Below, piece after piece: positions 35,039 through 48,032 of a stretch of 64,000 nucleotides of DNA. This DNA is from Liolophura sinensis (lineage: Eukaryota > Mollusca > Polyplacophora > Chitonida > Chitonidae), in the NCBI RefSeq assembly GCF_032854445.1, contig NC_088302.1, forward strand, positions 21,277,788 to 21,341,787, read 5' to 3'. Position 1 is the first letter of the stretch; each line of letters begins with the position of its first letter. A program made the position numbers and the translations under genes. Below the pieces are notes generated by a model. The model was not told the DNA's origin. It saw only the letters and a program-made list of their open reading frames with translations, and made no database searches.

Positions 35039-35238
35039 NNNNNNNNNNNNNNNNNNNNNNNNNNNNNNNNNNNNNNNNNNNNNNNNNNNNNNNNNNNNNN
35101 NNNNNNNNNNNNNNNNNNNNNNNNNNNNNNNNNNNNNNNNNNNNNNNNNNNNNNNNNNNNNNNNNNNNNNNNNNNNNNNNNNNNNNNNNNNNNNNNNNNN
35201 NNNNNNNNNNNNNNNNNNNNNNNNNNNNNNNNNNNNNN
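35039..35238. other. Assembly gap, 200 N, between allelic contigs
   Basis: Exactly 200 N. The sequence left of it (ending CCCCAAAACT) is continued without a break in copy B at 55848/55849, and the sequence right of it corresponds to 14576. Both flanks are therefore explained by an overlap of about 20.5 kb and not by missing sequence. Confidence 0.98.
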
Positions 35239-35300
35239 GCAATAACTTATTACATAAAAATAACATGATTGTATTTAGGTTTTCTGCCAAGCATACTTAC

Positions 35301-35346
35301 TGCCCTCAGGGATCTTCACAATCTGATTGGCCTCAATGGTCTTCAT
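35301..35346 (-). CDS. RPL9: RPL9 coding exon 1, second copy (allele)
   Basis: This is the same 46-nt coding exon as 14638-14683 (15 codons plus one base) with the same donor and upstream acceptor. No RPL9 exons 2-4 follow on the left because contig 3 starts at 35239. It is therefore not a retrocopy or a second gene but the 5' piece of the other allele. Confidence 0.9.
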
Positions 35347-36477
35347 AACTGTGAATAAGACAGAAACAGAAAATAAAAATATAGTGTACACAACACAACA
35401 AAGTCTAATGAGACTCAAAAAGTGGTAACCATCAAGTGTAGCACTGCTTTTGTTGTTATACTTTTGAAAATTCTGCTGCTGCATTTAAATTATATTGCAG
35501 AATAAAAAAAGCTCTGAATGATGTAGTTATTTCATTGTGGTTTAAAACCATAACGATACTCAAGAGTTGTAGTGCCAAATCTGCCTTAGATTCTGGTTGA
35601 CATCCACAAGCGAATACACAGCATTGCATTTAGTTTTTTTTCACCTATACAAAATCTAGGTTTACAGGTGAAGACTTGAAGTCCTTGTGAAAAACCATGT
35701 ACCGCCTTTCGAACAGTATGAGGATTTCACGTGACCAGTTCAGACAAGGTAAATGTCAGTCATCTTTGTCATGAGAAATAATACTTCGTCAGGTTGCCAT
35801 TAGTATTTATTGATTTCTTCAGTGTTTAAGGCCATCCTCCGGACAGCAGTCAGGCTTCTGGATGGAGGAAACTGGAGTAGTCAGAGTAAGCCACTTTTCT
35901 TTGCGAGTTATGGGACAAACTCAATCTCATGCCCTTTGACCTAATGATATCACGCTGGAGTATTAAAAAAAGGATCTGGCGAGATCTGTACACTACGTAG
36001 CATTAAGGGCTAGAGATAGTTTGGACGACGTCAAGTGAGGCAGACAAAAATATTCAGCGATCAATCAATCTTGACAAGATGAAAGCTGTACCTCTGCTAA
36101 GTGAAGTAACTGTAGACGGTTGAAAAGCACTATTATTGAACTTTCATTATGTACCAATGACAGGCCTGAGGGGGCATAAATTTTAGTTCATTTTCAGGCG
36201 CTGGCAAAACTCTACGCTTTCTTGTTTACGAGCTGGTACATAGCTTGACTTGTACCTGAAATTGCGTGCGCATAGACTGTTTATGTCACACATTCATGAT
36301 AAATGACAAGAACCGCTGTCAGAAAATTCCGACTATGGAGGTCATAAGTACGAATCGAAAAATACCCAGTGATCTGGGAAGGGGCCTCTGTCAGCCGCTG
36401 TATCGTTAACATAAAAGTTAGGCTAACCTGTTCGGCGAAATTATCACGTTTACAGTTGTCAACTGCCATACTGAACT

Positions 36478-36510
36478 TAGACGCGTGTGTGAACTACTTC
36501 GCGGGCGCCT
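36478..36510. other. 33-bp GC-rich insertion specific to copy B
   Basis: Between CTGAACT and AGAATAAATT copy B carries 33 extra bases including ACGCGTGTGTG and CGCGGGCGCC. Copy A joins the flanks directly at 15810/15811. It lies in the RPL9/YIPF5 divergent spacer, about 0.35 kb from the candidate promoter core. Confidence 0.8.
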
Positions 36511-36834
36511 AGAATAAATTAAGTCATCAAGTTTTCCAGCTCAACCAAAACGATAAGCTCTATCTCTATAAAACGTAAGTTACCATACATAAAAATAAAC
36601 AATACGACAGGTGATTTAACAGACGCCCAGTTTTCGCGAGTTGACACTCAGTGTTTTAAAACTATTAATATTCATCATCTCCTCTGTGTGATTAGGAAAA
36701 CTGCAAACTAAATGTAGAAAAGAACGTTTTGGGGTTCACTGATGAGAGTATTTGGTCGAAGTTGGGATCATTTCACAGAGATATTTGTTTGATACAACAC
36801 GTAAGTTCGTGTGCCAACCAACCTATGAGTGAAT

Positions 36835-36913
36835 GGCCACCGGAAAAGAACTCTGCTGATTGAAAGTTGAAGAACGCATGCGCAAGCAGACGCCGGAAGA
36901 GGAGTGTGACAGG
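36835..36913. promoter_or_regulatory. Candidate bidirectional promoter, copy B
   Basis: The NRF-1-type CGCATGCGC, ETS-type CCGGAAG, the CCGGAAAAG tract and the GACAG|GTAAAA donor are unchanged relative to 16135-16213, although a substitution lies between them (GATTGAAAG versus GATTTAAAG). Confidence 0.5.
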
Positions 36914-37307
36914 TAAAAAGCAAAACATTTTCGTACACGAGACTTTCAAGGCTTTTCATCAGGTAAAGGTGTTTAGGAGATCATTCATTTTTATATCTAT
37001 GTAGTTATGTATAGTGGTTACATTGAGTATCCGCGCTACGAAATTCCAGAGCAATTTCTGAAGAAAAATTGTCACTTTACTCTCTCAGTCAGTGCCAACG
37101 TGGACGCATCATTCACCGGCTACAACAACAACCAAACAACTATTTTCCACCGTGGCATAAGCTAGTTAGCAGACTGTACAGGGGTCTGTCAATCTGAAAT
37201 TGATGCCGGTTGTTTCTTGTTGACCGGCTTCTCAGATGTTAATATGAAAAGTAGATACTCTATGTCACAGGATGTACATAACAACCCCAAGCCGCAGTTT
37301 TAACTTG

Positions 37308-37566
37308 GAGTGAGTGAGTGAGTGAGTGCTTGGAATCCTGTTTGTAATGTGCCTCCTTGTTGCAGAACGGATTTCCACTCCTCTTTATCTAGTGCTGCTT
37401 CACTGAGATGACTTAGCGAAGGCAAGTAAGTTTCATACTGATACGGGTCAACGAGTCGTTGCACTATCCCCTTCATGCTGAACGCCAAGTGAGGAAGTTA
37501 CAACTTCCTTTTTCAAAGTCTTCTGCGTGACTCGACGCGGGGTTGATCCTGGATCTACCGCTTCCG
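37308..37566 (-). mobile_element. SINE M2, copy B of 16610-16866
   Basis: It is the same insertion at the same place. The (GTGA)n tail is longer here (four units) and a few bases after GCTTGGAATCC are missing. Confidence 0.8.
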
Positions 37567-38225
37567 ATTTCAATGTTGAACCTTGAGGTCTTTTTTCACC
37601 GATTTCTGATATTTACCCGCCTCAGCGTTTAATCATTCCACTAAGAGTATATATTAAAGACTAGGTTGCTGTGTTTATGTGTAGCTTTCTGTGTCACTGC
37701 TTACGTCAATTCATTCATGCTTTCCTGAATGAGGCTGTCCAGATGTGGAAGAGGCCCTTTTCAGATGCAGTCTATGTGACAAAAGTATGTGACACACGCA
37801 CATGCACATGCTCTTACCATGTTCATCTGTCTTAAGCACATCTAAGTGGCCCAGTGGGATAAGCATCCAGCTCTGGACCTAACAAGTGAAATATGTACGA
37901 ACTGAGAACAGTTCAGCACAGAACACTTGTGGATGACAAAGGCATTTGATAAAGACTAAAGTGAAGAACGTCATACTTCATTTACCGCTATTTTCTCTTT
38001 TTGTATGTAAATTGAACATCTGCCCATTCATTTTAAGCTAATGAAAAATCAGTAAAAGCATATGACTGTGGGAAAAAAATGAGGACAACAGGCACATGGA
38101 AGTTGTCCTGGTCCTCACAAATACCCTGAAAAATCTGGTCGGTCCATTCCGGAAGAGATTTTGCTGGACAAAGTGGGCCTTTAAATCTACACTAAAACGA
38201 CGGCCAACACCAATGTCTGGTGTGG

Positions 38226-38622
38226 TTTAGTCCGAGATTATTCTGGCGTAAGGTTTGCCAAAATATTGTTTGGCCAAGGATGGCCCCAAACCAACGTCAG
38301 AGCGTGTCTCATTTGAAAACCTTATAGAGTTACCTGCCCTTGTCAAATATGTACAGACTGTCAGTACGAGTGGCTTTGAGCATCAGCAAGGAATCTTTGG
38401 CCCATGTGGTTTAGGAAATAACTAACATTGTGCTTGTGATAAATCAATGAAAATATAAGGAACTTAAGTGTGCAAACTTCAAGCAGTGGAGACATAGTTG
38501 TGTTGAATGCCACATCCACTGCATCAGGTTTTTAAATGGAGCACTCTCTGACATTGGACTGGGCCATCCTTGGCTGACCAAAATTTTGCCAAACCTAATG
38601 TCTGAGCAATCTTGGACTAGTG
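38226..38622. repeat. Foldback (inverted-repeat) element, both arms present in copy B
   Basis: Arm 1 at about 38226-38324 (TTAGTCCGAGATT, GGTTTGCCAAAAT, GGCCAAGGATGGCC, AACGTCAGAG, TTTGAAAACCTT) is the imperfect reverse complement of arm 2 at about 38524-38622. About 200 bp separate them. There is no ORF and no recognised terminal motif, so it may be a foldback-type MITE. Confidence 0.7.
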
Positions 38623-39172
38623 TATAAATCAAATTTCTGAAATTAAAAGATATATTTTCTCCTCTCTCATCAAAATCACTTTATGCAGTAATGGTGAGTC
38701 GGGTGCACTAAAATCTAGAAACATGGAAATCAGACAAACAAGACAGGACTGCATTGTCAGTGTTAAGTTTAGTGATAGTTTCAGCAGTGTTGTCTTTGAG
38801 ATAGAATGGGAGACCAAGATGATTACCATGTTTTCCGAGTAACAGTGAACAGGAGGCACCTTGACTGTTGCTGTCATTACATCTTCATACTGCGCATTTC
38901 TCATAAGTGAAACAGTGGGTTCTAATTATAGTCTTGTCATGCCGAACAGCAAAATTTTGCAGTCAGCACTTCTGCGTTTGTCAGATTCAAATTTGGTTTT
39001 AATAGGACTTCGTGGGCTGCTTTAACAACGTGGAAATATAAGTATTGCAGTATGCCAAGGAAACACTCATGTGGTATTACCAAACAAATACTAATACTAA
39101 CACGTTAAGCAATGTTAAAGCAAGCAATCAAAGAAATCTTGGATTTTATTCTTATCTTCCAGTGTAATATCC

Positions 39173-40497
39173 TAAAACTTAGTTCCATTGATCAGCACCA
39201 TGTCTGGGTTCGGCCAAAATGATGGATTCTACCAGGGAAATTTCTATGAGCAGCAGTCATCTGGCTATGACATGGGTCCAGGGGGCCAACAGTTTGGAGG
39301 GGAGCAGTAAGTACGACCAATCCAACAGTAGGCATGTCTTAATCAGTTGCCCATTCAGTTCATAGTTGTTTTCTTGAGGCAAAGGCCTTAAAATTGCTGG
39401 TGCACAATATTCAACTTTGCCAAACCTTTTCCCCTAAAGACATAGATGATCACAGCTACATAATGTCTCACAGGGCACTACAAGTGACCTTTTTACAATG
39501 ATCGTAGCATTAACTCTCTCCCCCCCCCCCCCTTCCACCCAGCCTCTCACCCATTGCTTGTGGGGGTGTTGTGCCACACTTCTCATGTGACTGTCAGCAC
39601 AGTCCAATATCTTCCACCAAAATGGTGTGTATATCTATATGTCTAATGTGAGAAAGTTTCTCAGTAACTTGCCAAAGGTTAGCTGTTCACCCAGGGCACT
39701 GTTTTCGTCCAAAAAGTAAAACTGACCACAATCGTAGAAGTGATAAGTTTCAAGTATGGTGTTAACAACAATCTAATGAAAAAACAAATAAATAATAAGT
39801 ACTATGGCAACACATGTGAAATACATAATTTGATTGTGCATTGAAGAAACTCATTGCCATGGTAATTACAATAAACATACTCTGAATTACTGTAGGGAAA
39901 GAAAACCAATGACGTGTGTAAGAATGTATATGTTCTGCATTATTACAGACAGTTTGCCCAGTTTGACTATTCTCAAACAGCCCAGGGGTATGGGGACAGT
40001 GGAGCATATTACGCTGGTCAGCAGTCTTACATGGGCTCTATCCTCACCCCTGATGCCTCCCAGTTCGCTCAGGGCCCGGGCACAGAGAACTTTGACGAGG
40101 AACCACCTCTGATGGAAGGTAGGAGGCTAAACTTTGGATTTAAAATACATTTTTTTCAAATACATTTTTTTAAACAATAATATAGAAAATGGCTGTTATA
40201 AAAAGTTTGTTTCAACTTCATACATCATTCTTATGTTCTTGTAGTCCCCACCATAATTCTGCTGCTGTCTTATAAATGAAATGTTCTTGAGTATGGCATA
40301 ACACACCAATGAAATAAATAAATAAATATTGTTGTAGCCCCATCATGCCTAAAAGATAATCATAGCCTTTCTGTAGGTGTACAGTTTTTAATTTTTTTCA
40401 TTTTTCTTTAATTCAACCGTTATCAGTATAATGTTTGACGTGACTAATGAATTTGTTTTCAGAACTAGGAATAAATTTTGATCACATCATCCAAAAG
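39173..40497 (+). CDS. YIPF5: YIPF5 N-terminal exons 1-3, copy B (allele), partial
   Basis: Coding exons are 39200-39306, 39949-40118 and 40463-40497, with lengths (107, 170, 35 nt), phases and splice sites identical to copy A; the 5' UTR part begins at 39173. The only amino-acid difference I see is Ser21 in place of Ala21. After exon 3 no membrane-domain exon is found through 64000, so on this haplotype intron 3 is at least 23.5 kb, or the gene is incomplete in the scaffold. Confidence 0.9.
40245..40330 (+). mobile_element. SINE M1 3' fragment, copy B of 19340-19428
   Basis: The same fragment with the same (AAAT)n tail in YIPF5 intron 2 of the second allele. Confidence 0.75.
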
Positions 40498-43400
40498 GTA
40501 GGACCTTGCTTTGTTGTGTATAATAGTGGATCTGGTGCTACATATTTTGCAATGCTACTCAAGAAATAGTGAAGGCACTCTTTTTCAAGGGAGATAACCC
40601 ACTGTGTGTGTGTTTGAATGGTTGGCTATTTCCCCTTGACAGATCAAGCCACTAGAAAGGATTCTTTTGGCTTTTAATATCAATAACAGGGAATGGTTGT
40701 CAGCATAATTCAAGAACAAAAGTTAACCATTGTGTATTTTCACTGCGGTTAATTATATACATTCTTGAAATAATGTATAAATTCTTTCTCTACAGGAAAG
40801 TATTTCAGTTGATCAGACAAAATTCATTGTAAATGGTTTCAGACATCTGTGTCATCTGTTCTGATGAGCAGGGTATTAGTCTGAATCCGAAATTTATCAC
40901 GTGAAGCTGTGTTTAGCCCTAAGAATGTTGATAGGTGTGTCACAATATTAGATTGATAATTAAATCAGAATTCTTTTATTTTGTGAATGCTTCCTCATAC
41001 TTTTTGCAGGTATAAACTTGCAGCTCTTTACTTGTGTGTTAAAAATGTGATAACAAACTTGCGGTGTTTTATCAAACAACCCTCACAATGGCTTTCATTG
41101 CCCTTTTGGCTGAATTACCAATTTTGAAGTTCAAATCCAACTCTTGCTGGTTTGTCTGCAGGTATAAGTCAGTGAGTTTGTCAGGTATCTGGGGAAGTAT
41201 TGTGGTTTACAATGAACACTCCAGTTTCTGTCACTCATAAATCTGACAGCCATCATGAAAGTTAAAACTTCTTGAGTACAGGTTAAGTTCTAATTAAATC
41301 GTTCACAGCATATAGAGTGTACCAGAAGTATTTGATGTTCCATTGCTCGTGATGCTGTGCCTTAATTTGTCAAGTACCCTTTTCACTGCAAGTTATAGTG
41401 TACTCACCTTCACTTTCATATGCTCTCCCTAGCTCGGTATGTGAACCTGATGTTAGTAGTATCAGTAAAATAAGTTTAGTCTTTTGTAAATGAAGTAAAA
41501 GCTCATAATAAATACATTAAATTAGGTCTTGTAACTGACACTATAGTTCAGGCTGATTTCCCCCAGTTCTTGTACCTGTGTTGAACATTGTGTTGAAATT
41601 CACTGACCCAGGGATTGTTGTGCGGCAAGTCGCAGCTGTGTTCCACTTTGGCTAGACGTGTCCTAACCCAGAACCCCATGCAAATATCTTCTGTATGGCT
41701 TCATATAACCATGGCAATGCCTGATTCACCTTAAAAATTTCAATTATATTGTGCAGGTACGAGACATATGTCCTAGGTCTATGATCATTTACCCATTTTC
41801 CTTTCCCGATGTGGTACCATTCCTTCTGACTTCTAATTATTTCCTCTTCCTCAGACTGTACAATTTCATATTTATCACTCTGAATTCGGACATGTCTTTC
41901 ATCACAATCGCATACTGGTACACATGCATGTAGTTGATATTTATCTGTATTTTAGATGTTAGATAATTATGCACTTCGCTGCACTACCTTTATAACAGTA
42001 TTTGTGTAGTTGCATTAAGTACACTTATTTGTCTTTTTTTCTTTTTACTTTTTTTGTTCTGCAGTGACTTGGTAAGTTTGATGTCTTGTAGGTGCATATG
42101 GTAAATTACAGACTGTAACATTAGGCGTGAAATGGCATGTTTTTGTATGTACATAGCAGTGATGACAGGACCACCCAGATATGATGTACATATAGTGCTC
42201 AGTGGACCTGGAGGGGTAGGGGACTCACTTTATGTCCCCCCCCCCCCCATCATCCTCATATGCTCCCCTAATCTACTCTCCAGACCAGTCCGCCTATCTG
42301 AGCTGGCTTCCCCCAAGACCCCCTGGGGCCCATTCCCGTGTTTACCTTGTCTAATGCCCATAACCTTTATGATTACTTATTGCAGACTCAGCCATATGTA
42401 CCACCCATGTGGTCATAAGCTTGCCTGCATGAGTGAAGAAAAAGTAAAGATCATCATTTTAACATATACTGCGCCATATACTGTCCAGGGTTCAATTCTT
42501 CAAAGCAGCCGGAAGTGATGGGAATATCAGTTGTACAGTATTAAAAATGTAAAATACCCCAAAATTCATTCATTGCTAATCTGCTTATTTTGAGGTTTGT
42601 TTGGAAGGTAGGATGATATCCTACTGTTTAAATGTAAGTTTTAGCACCAGAAGTAATATTTTACAACATTTATTTGCCTCTTAAAAACGCCATATTTGGG
42701 CAGAAATTTTAAGTCATTTACAGACTATGCTGTTGCTTTAACCTGGATATAAGCTTGTTTTTAAATTAAGATTGTATTACATTCACTTGTTAAAGTTTAG
42801 CCACTTCTGAAGTTGTAAAAACGGGAGTTAAACTCAGTTTTATTTTTCAAGCTTGTTTAAAAGTGATCCACTGATTCGTCTGCAAATATTGCATTGAACA
42901 CTGATGTACCCATGTAATGTCAGTGTACATCTATGAAATTTTATACAAACATCATTTGATTAATCTGCAGTTATCAGGCTACTGTCACAGTTGGGACAAG
43001 TTGGCATTTGCAGGCTTTCCTAGTTTCACCCAGCATGTTTTATGTGTGGGACTGATGTTATCAGGGATGTTTTTTATGCATTTGATGCTGGCCGTTTTCA
43101 TTTAGATCATCAGTTTACTGTAGACTTGACACATGTCAGGCATATCAGATTGTCAGTTGGATAGTTACATGTACATATATCCAGTATGTGAAGTACATTT
43201 ACTCTCTGAGAAGCACCTATTGCCTTCTCTCCGCAAAACGATGACCACATAACTGAAAAGCTCTTGTTGAAAAGTAAATGAAATAAGATAGCCAGTAAAT
43301 CAGAATAGTGTGAGAAAACCCTACATGCAGAAATATGTGAGAAAAGGCTATGTGCAGAAATATGTGAGAAAAGGCAATCTAAGATATTTTGAGAAAGGCA

Positions 43401-45668
43401 AATCTTGGATTACATGATTATTGCAAATACCCTAATTCACCTTAAATTTCGCCCACAAAATTGCATTTTTAGAGGTAAATAAATATCACAAAATAGTATT
43501 TTTTACCATCCAAACAAACATTAAAGCATCTTACAGTAATCAACAGAACACTTACAATCAGGAAAAATGAGCAAATTTATGGTCTTTTAGGGTATAGAGA
43601 TAAAATATATAGTGTACATGCATGCCATGAGATGGGATATCAGGAATTGTGGGGTTGAGAGAAGTAATATTCAACAAGTCAACAGCTGACAATTCATGAT
43701 ATCCCATCCCACAGCGTGCACACATGCTTTATTACACGAAAAAAAAAAAAAAAAAAAAAAAAGTGAAAAAGAAAGAAGCTGCCTTGTTGGAAATTTAAAA
43801 TGCTGAACTGGTTTATTGCCAACTGAGAAAGCCATTGTCTGACTGTATACTTCACAAACAAGCGGATATTAGGAAGCAGACAAAGGGAGATAACTGACAT
43901 ACAGAATACACGCACTAGATCTTTGGATATTGCCCTGTGGACATAGGATATTGCTTTTTTAGCGAAATATTGTACATGTGCTTGAAGTTATGGGAATAAC
44001 ATGTACACAGGGACTGGTGACAGTCCAGTGATGTCACTCATATGTACATACATTACACTATCCCTGTCTGAGTTTGTTGTCGTGGAATTCTGGGTGTGCA
44101 CATTACAGTATTCTTCTGACCTTGATTTAAAGTCTTTCATGTGACTGGTAGATCGAAAGTTTTTTTTTTTTTTTTGTGTAACTGTACAGTATTCTGAGTC
44201 GTGTCACTGCAGTAGCAAGCCACACTTGGGCATGGAATGATCTTGAAATTAGTTGTAAAAAATATAACGATAGGTTTCCTGTGGTCTGTGTTGTACAGAT
44301 AGAGAAACCTCAGATGCCTGCAGTGAATGTACTTTGGCACACTTGCACGAAGCCCTATTAACGTAAAGGGCACATAACTACAGTGGCGACGTGATGCCTA
44401 CAGTGGAGACGTAATGCCTACAGTGGCGACATAATGCCTACAATGGCGACATAATGCCTACATTGCTGATGAGCGGTGGCTCGATTGTAGTAGGGTAGCT
44501 TTTCTGAAGTTTGATAACCAAATTATACAGTTTTTCTTCCCATTCCACGTTTTAAGGAGTCAAAATGAATTCAGGGGACATTGAACTATCTATATGCAGT
44601 TTGGAAAGCTCAGCATTGGGGTTCTGCTTTAAGTACTTTGTAAAACTCAAAGCATACCTGCATACATACCTAAAATTTGGCAGGAGCAAATGTACTTTCA
44701 GAAGCACGCAAAGGTCTTAAAATGTTACCTTTGATACCAACACTAAAAAGTTTGAAAGATAAATTGCATGAAAAACTTTTGTTTACTGAAAAAACTCAGT
44801 AAATAAAAAAAAAAAGCAGGAGGCTGATAAAACTTGTTTTTGATCATTTAAGATGGCAAGAGAAAAAGAAAACCTTTTGAAGGTGTTTCAGGTAGATCTG
44901 TAAACAGTTGGTTCTTGTCTGCAGTACGGTACAGAGTTACTGGAGATGAATGGGGGGGGGGAATATGGAATATGGATTCGTGTAAATACCAGGTTAGACC
45001 ATCTGGTTGTAAGATCGGGGCACTTGATAGACCTGTAGAGATTTGAGTAACTGGATATTTCCTCAGTACTTGTCACTTTCTCTTAAGTTTTTGCTTATCC
45101 CGGTGATGAATGGTGCAACATTAGACCGACTCCGATAGTTCATCCCAAGCTATACAGATGTGAGCTGGGGGTTTTAGGATGGACCCTGCACTAACATGTC
45201 TGCAGGTAATATCTTTAGCCCAATCTGGAGTAGAGGGAGCAGAACCAACAGATTAGCCATGTTACTGCCATCTGTTAGTGTACTGCATTAGTCCGACAGC
45301 CTCTTCCCCCTGCCTATGTGATTCTCCCCCCACCCCCCTTCAGCACAGCTGGCACACACATATTTTTGATAAATGGCCTGGAAGTGAAACTGGATTAACA
45401 GAGTCTTGTCATCTGGTGTCTGACACAGTGACCTCCCCTGTCCATCAACAAGCTCCGCTCTCCCCATCAGATGTGACTAGAATGTGGTTGTGGTCATTCC
45501 TGTGCTGTGCAATACCAACACCTCTGTGTGGGAGTGAGGCAAGCTTGTACACTGAACCAGTCTTCACATAAATGAGGATACAAAATTTTTTCTCATTTTT
45601 ATTTTCTTCCAACCTTTTGAAAAGGTAACTTTTCAGGGCATAGGTGTTTAGAAAAAAGGGAAACTGCA

Positions 45669-45705
<37 letters not shown>

Positions 45706-47399
45706 TCCAAAAAAGAAACACTTAGGTGAATTTGTAGATGATTAAGCTCCTTTAAATCCTTAACTCCTTTAAGTAGAATAATTAATTACTGTATTTCACC
45801 TAAAGTTTATCATTTTTCACTTTGCTTGATACTGATTGATTCATCCACCTTATTAGGCCGAGTTTTTTTTTTCTATGAAATTTGATTAATTTGTAATCAG
45901 AAAAAAATTAAGTGCATCCAAAGTGTCATTTTGAGGCCTTTGAAAGCACGTTTGTACATACCAAACTGTAGGTGAAATACATTAGGTACTCGTTTTCAGC
46001 CAAGTTATATAGTGAGGGAGAAAGTCAGAATAGCAGAAGTCACAGGATTAACTGCAGAAACTCATTCAGAAGTGATCCCAGGTCAAAAGTGGACGTTCAC
46101 CTCAATTTTTGGGGGGGGGGGGGGGGGGGAGGGGAGTACATAAAAATAAGGAATGGTTTACTTTTGATTATTTTGTTTTATTTATCATTTTTCCTTAATC
46201 AGGCATCATGAAGGGTTTGCATTTTTTCACAGTAGCATATTCATAAACATGGCTTCAGGAGCTAGCTTCCTTTTAGTTTCATTTCATTTCTAGTTTCTGC
46301 ATTAATGAGGTCATATAGCAACGTTCAAATATTGCCTGTTCTTAATTAGATTAATTATGCACAAATTATGATACATCTTCCAAATCAACAATGCCTGGAA
46401 CATATAAATTTACACAGAAGTTTTTATGCAAGCTGTGCGGCATAAACATACATGTACTCTGTATTTTTTTCTTAACTGGGACAATTAAGACAAGTATAGA
46501 AAAATAGAGATTATGATTTAAAAACAAGCTTTGTGCTCTGTCTTGTAATTTTCTTCGTAAATTGGCCATGGGCCCGTTTCACAAAAGGCAGGTAGCATTA
46601 CGTGCACATATCTTCCATGGCAACCAGTATTGTAAGTATTGCGTCGCCACGATAGTCACGTGACCAAAGTGCTGCTTGTGCCTTGTGAAGCAAAACCCAT
46701 GCCAGGAAATGTGATCATTGGTCCAGCTCCCAGGTACAACCTTCAGTTTAGCCAATTAAATGTGTGCTTTTAATATCCAATATTCCCTTATTATAAAATA
46801 AATATTTAATGGAAACACATTCTGCACAGATGGAATATTGCACTTTTGTTTTCGTATAGTAGCAATTACATTATGCCATGTCAGATCAAAAGGAAAAAAA
46901 ATGGTGAAGAAATAAACAGTTTCGAGAATAGTAATTCTGAAACAGTGCCACACGAACTGTTTTGTTCTTAGCCCAATTTTAAGCTTTCTGTGACTTGATG
47001 AGAAAAACTAGTAACAACATTACAAATGTACATGTAGACATGTACACAGCAAAAGACAACAATCAGTCATTCATTAAGCAATAACAAAACAGTTACAACA
47101 GAAAGAAAACATCGTTATCGTATGTGCATCATAGATAACTGAAACAAATGATTACGGCATGCATTTTATGAATAACTTAAATGTTTCCATGGTAATGGCT
47201 GCAAGAAATGTACATATTACGTACAACACTATACATTGTAAGTTAGGAAAACTTAGAATGATCTCAGTGAGTACTCGATGTAGTTTATGTTTCCAGGAGA
47301 TCATTGAGGATACAGAATAATTGCCATTGGTCACATTCTGTATGCTCACTGCCAAAATTTTGCAGTAAATCTTATTAAGCATAAGCAGCATTGCATGCA
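40498..47399. other. YIPF5 intron 3, copy B
   Basis: Counterpart of 19594-26579 with the same set of repeats: R1-type copies (about 42585-42715 and 43430-43610), 27-bp array (43307-43385), inverted repeat (about 43613-43723), 20-bp array (44375-44466) and a longer TA run (about 45673-45705). No exon recognised. Confidence 0.5.
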
Positions 47400-48032
47400 A
47401 CTGTCATAACACACATAGTTACTGATCACTGGTAATACTGCTGTGCGCAAACTAGCAACTGTTCGCAGTAAAACTAGCACCAGCCACACTGCTGCACTGT
47501 AGCTGTCATTGCATGGCAGTAAACAAGCAGTAACTGTTCCTGGTTAGACTGCTGTACTTTGGTTCTTATCCTTCTTATCCTACAGGGAAACTAGCACCAG
47601 CCACGCCGCTCTGTTGTATTGTAACTGCCATCCTTCTATAGTACAGCTAGCACTAGCCACACTGTTACACTGTAACAGTCTATATATGGCAGTATTAGAA
47701 CAAGCAGTTCACTCTGCAGTAAAGCCTGCACCAGCCACACCACTGTATTGTACTGTAGCTGTACTGTAACTGCTATCCAGTTGCAAGAAAAGCTAGGGCA
47801 AGCCACATCATCATATTATAGAGTGGCTGTACTGTAGTACACTGTAACTGCTATCCTTCTGCAGTGAAGGTAGCACTGGCCACTCTGCTACATTGAAACA
47901 GTTATTACGTTTCAGTAAACAGGCAGTAACTGGTCACTGATCATACACTGATGTACTGTAACTGGCCATAAACTGGCAGAAAGTCAGCACTCATACTGCT
48001 GTACTGTAGCTGTCATCGCCTCGTAGTAAACT
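47400..48032. repeat. Degenerate 3'-flank repeat array, copy B
   Basis: Counterpart of 26580-27212 with few differences. It again runs into the final codons of the LRR-Ig CDS. Confidence 0.75.
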
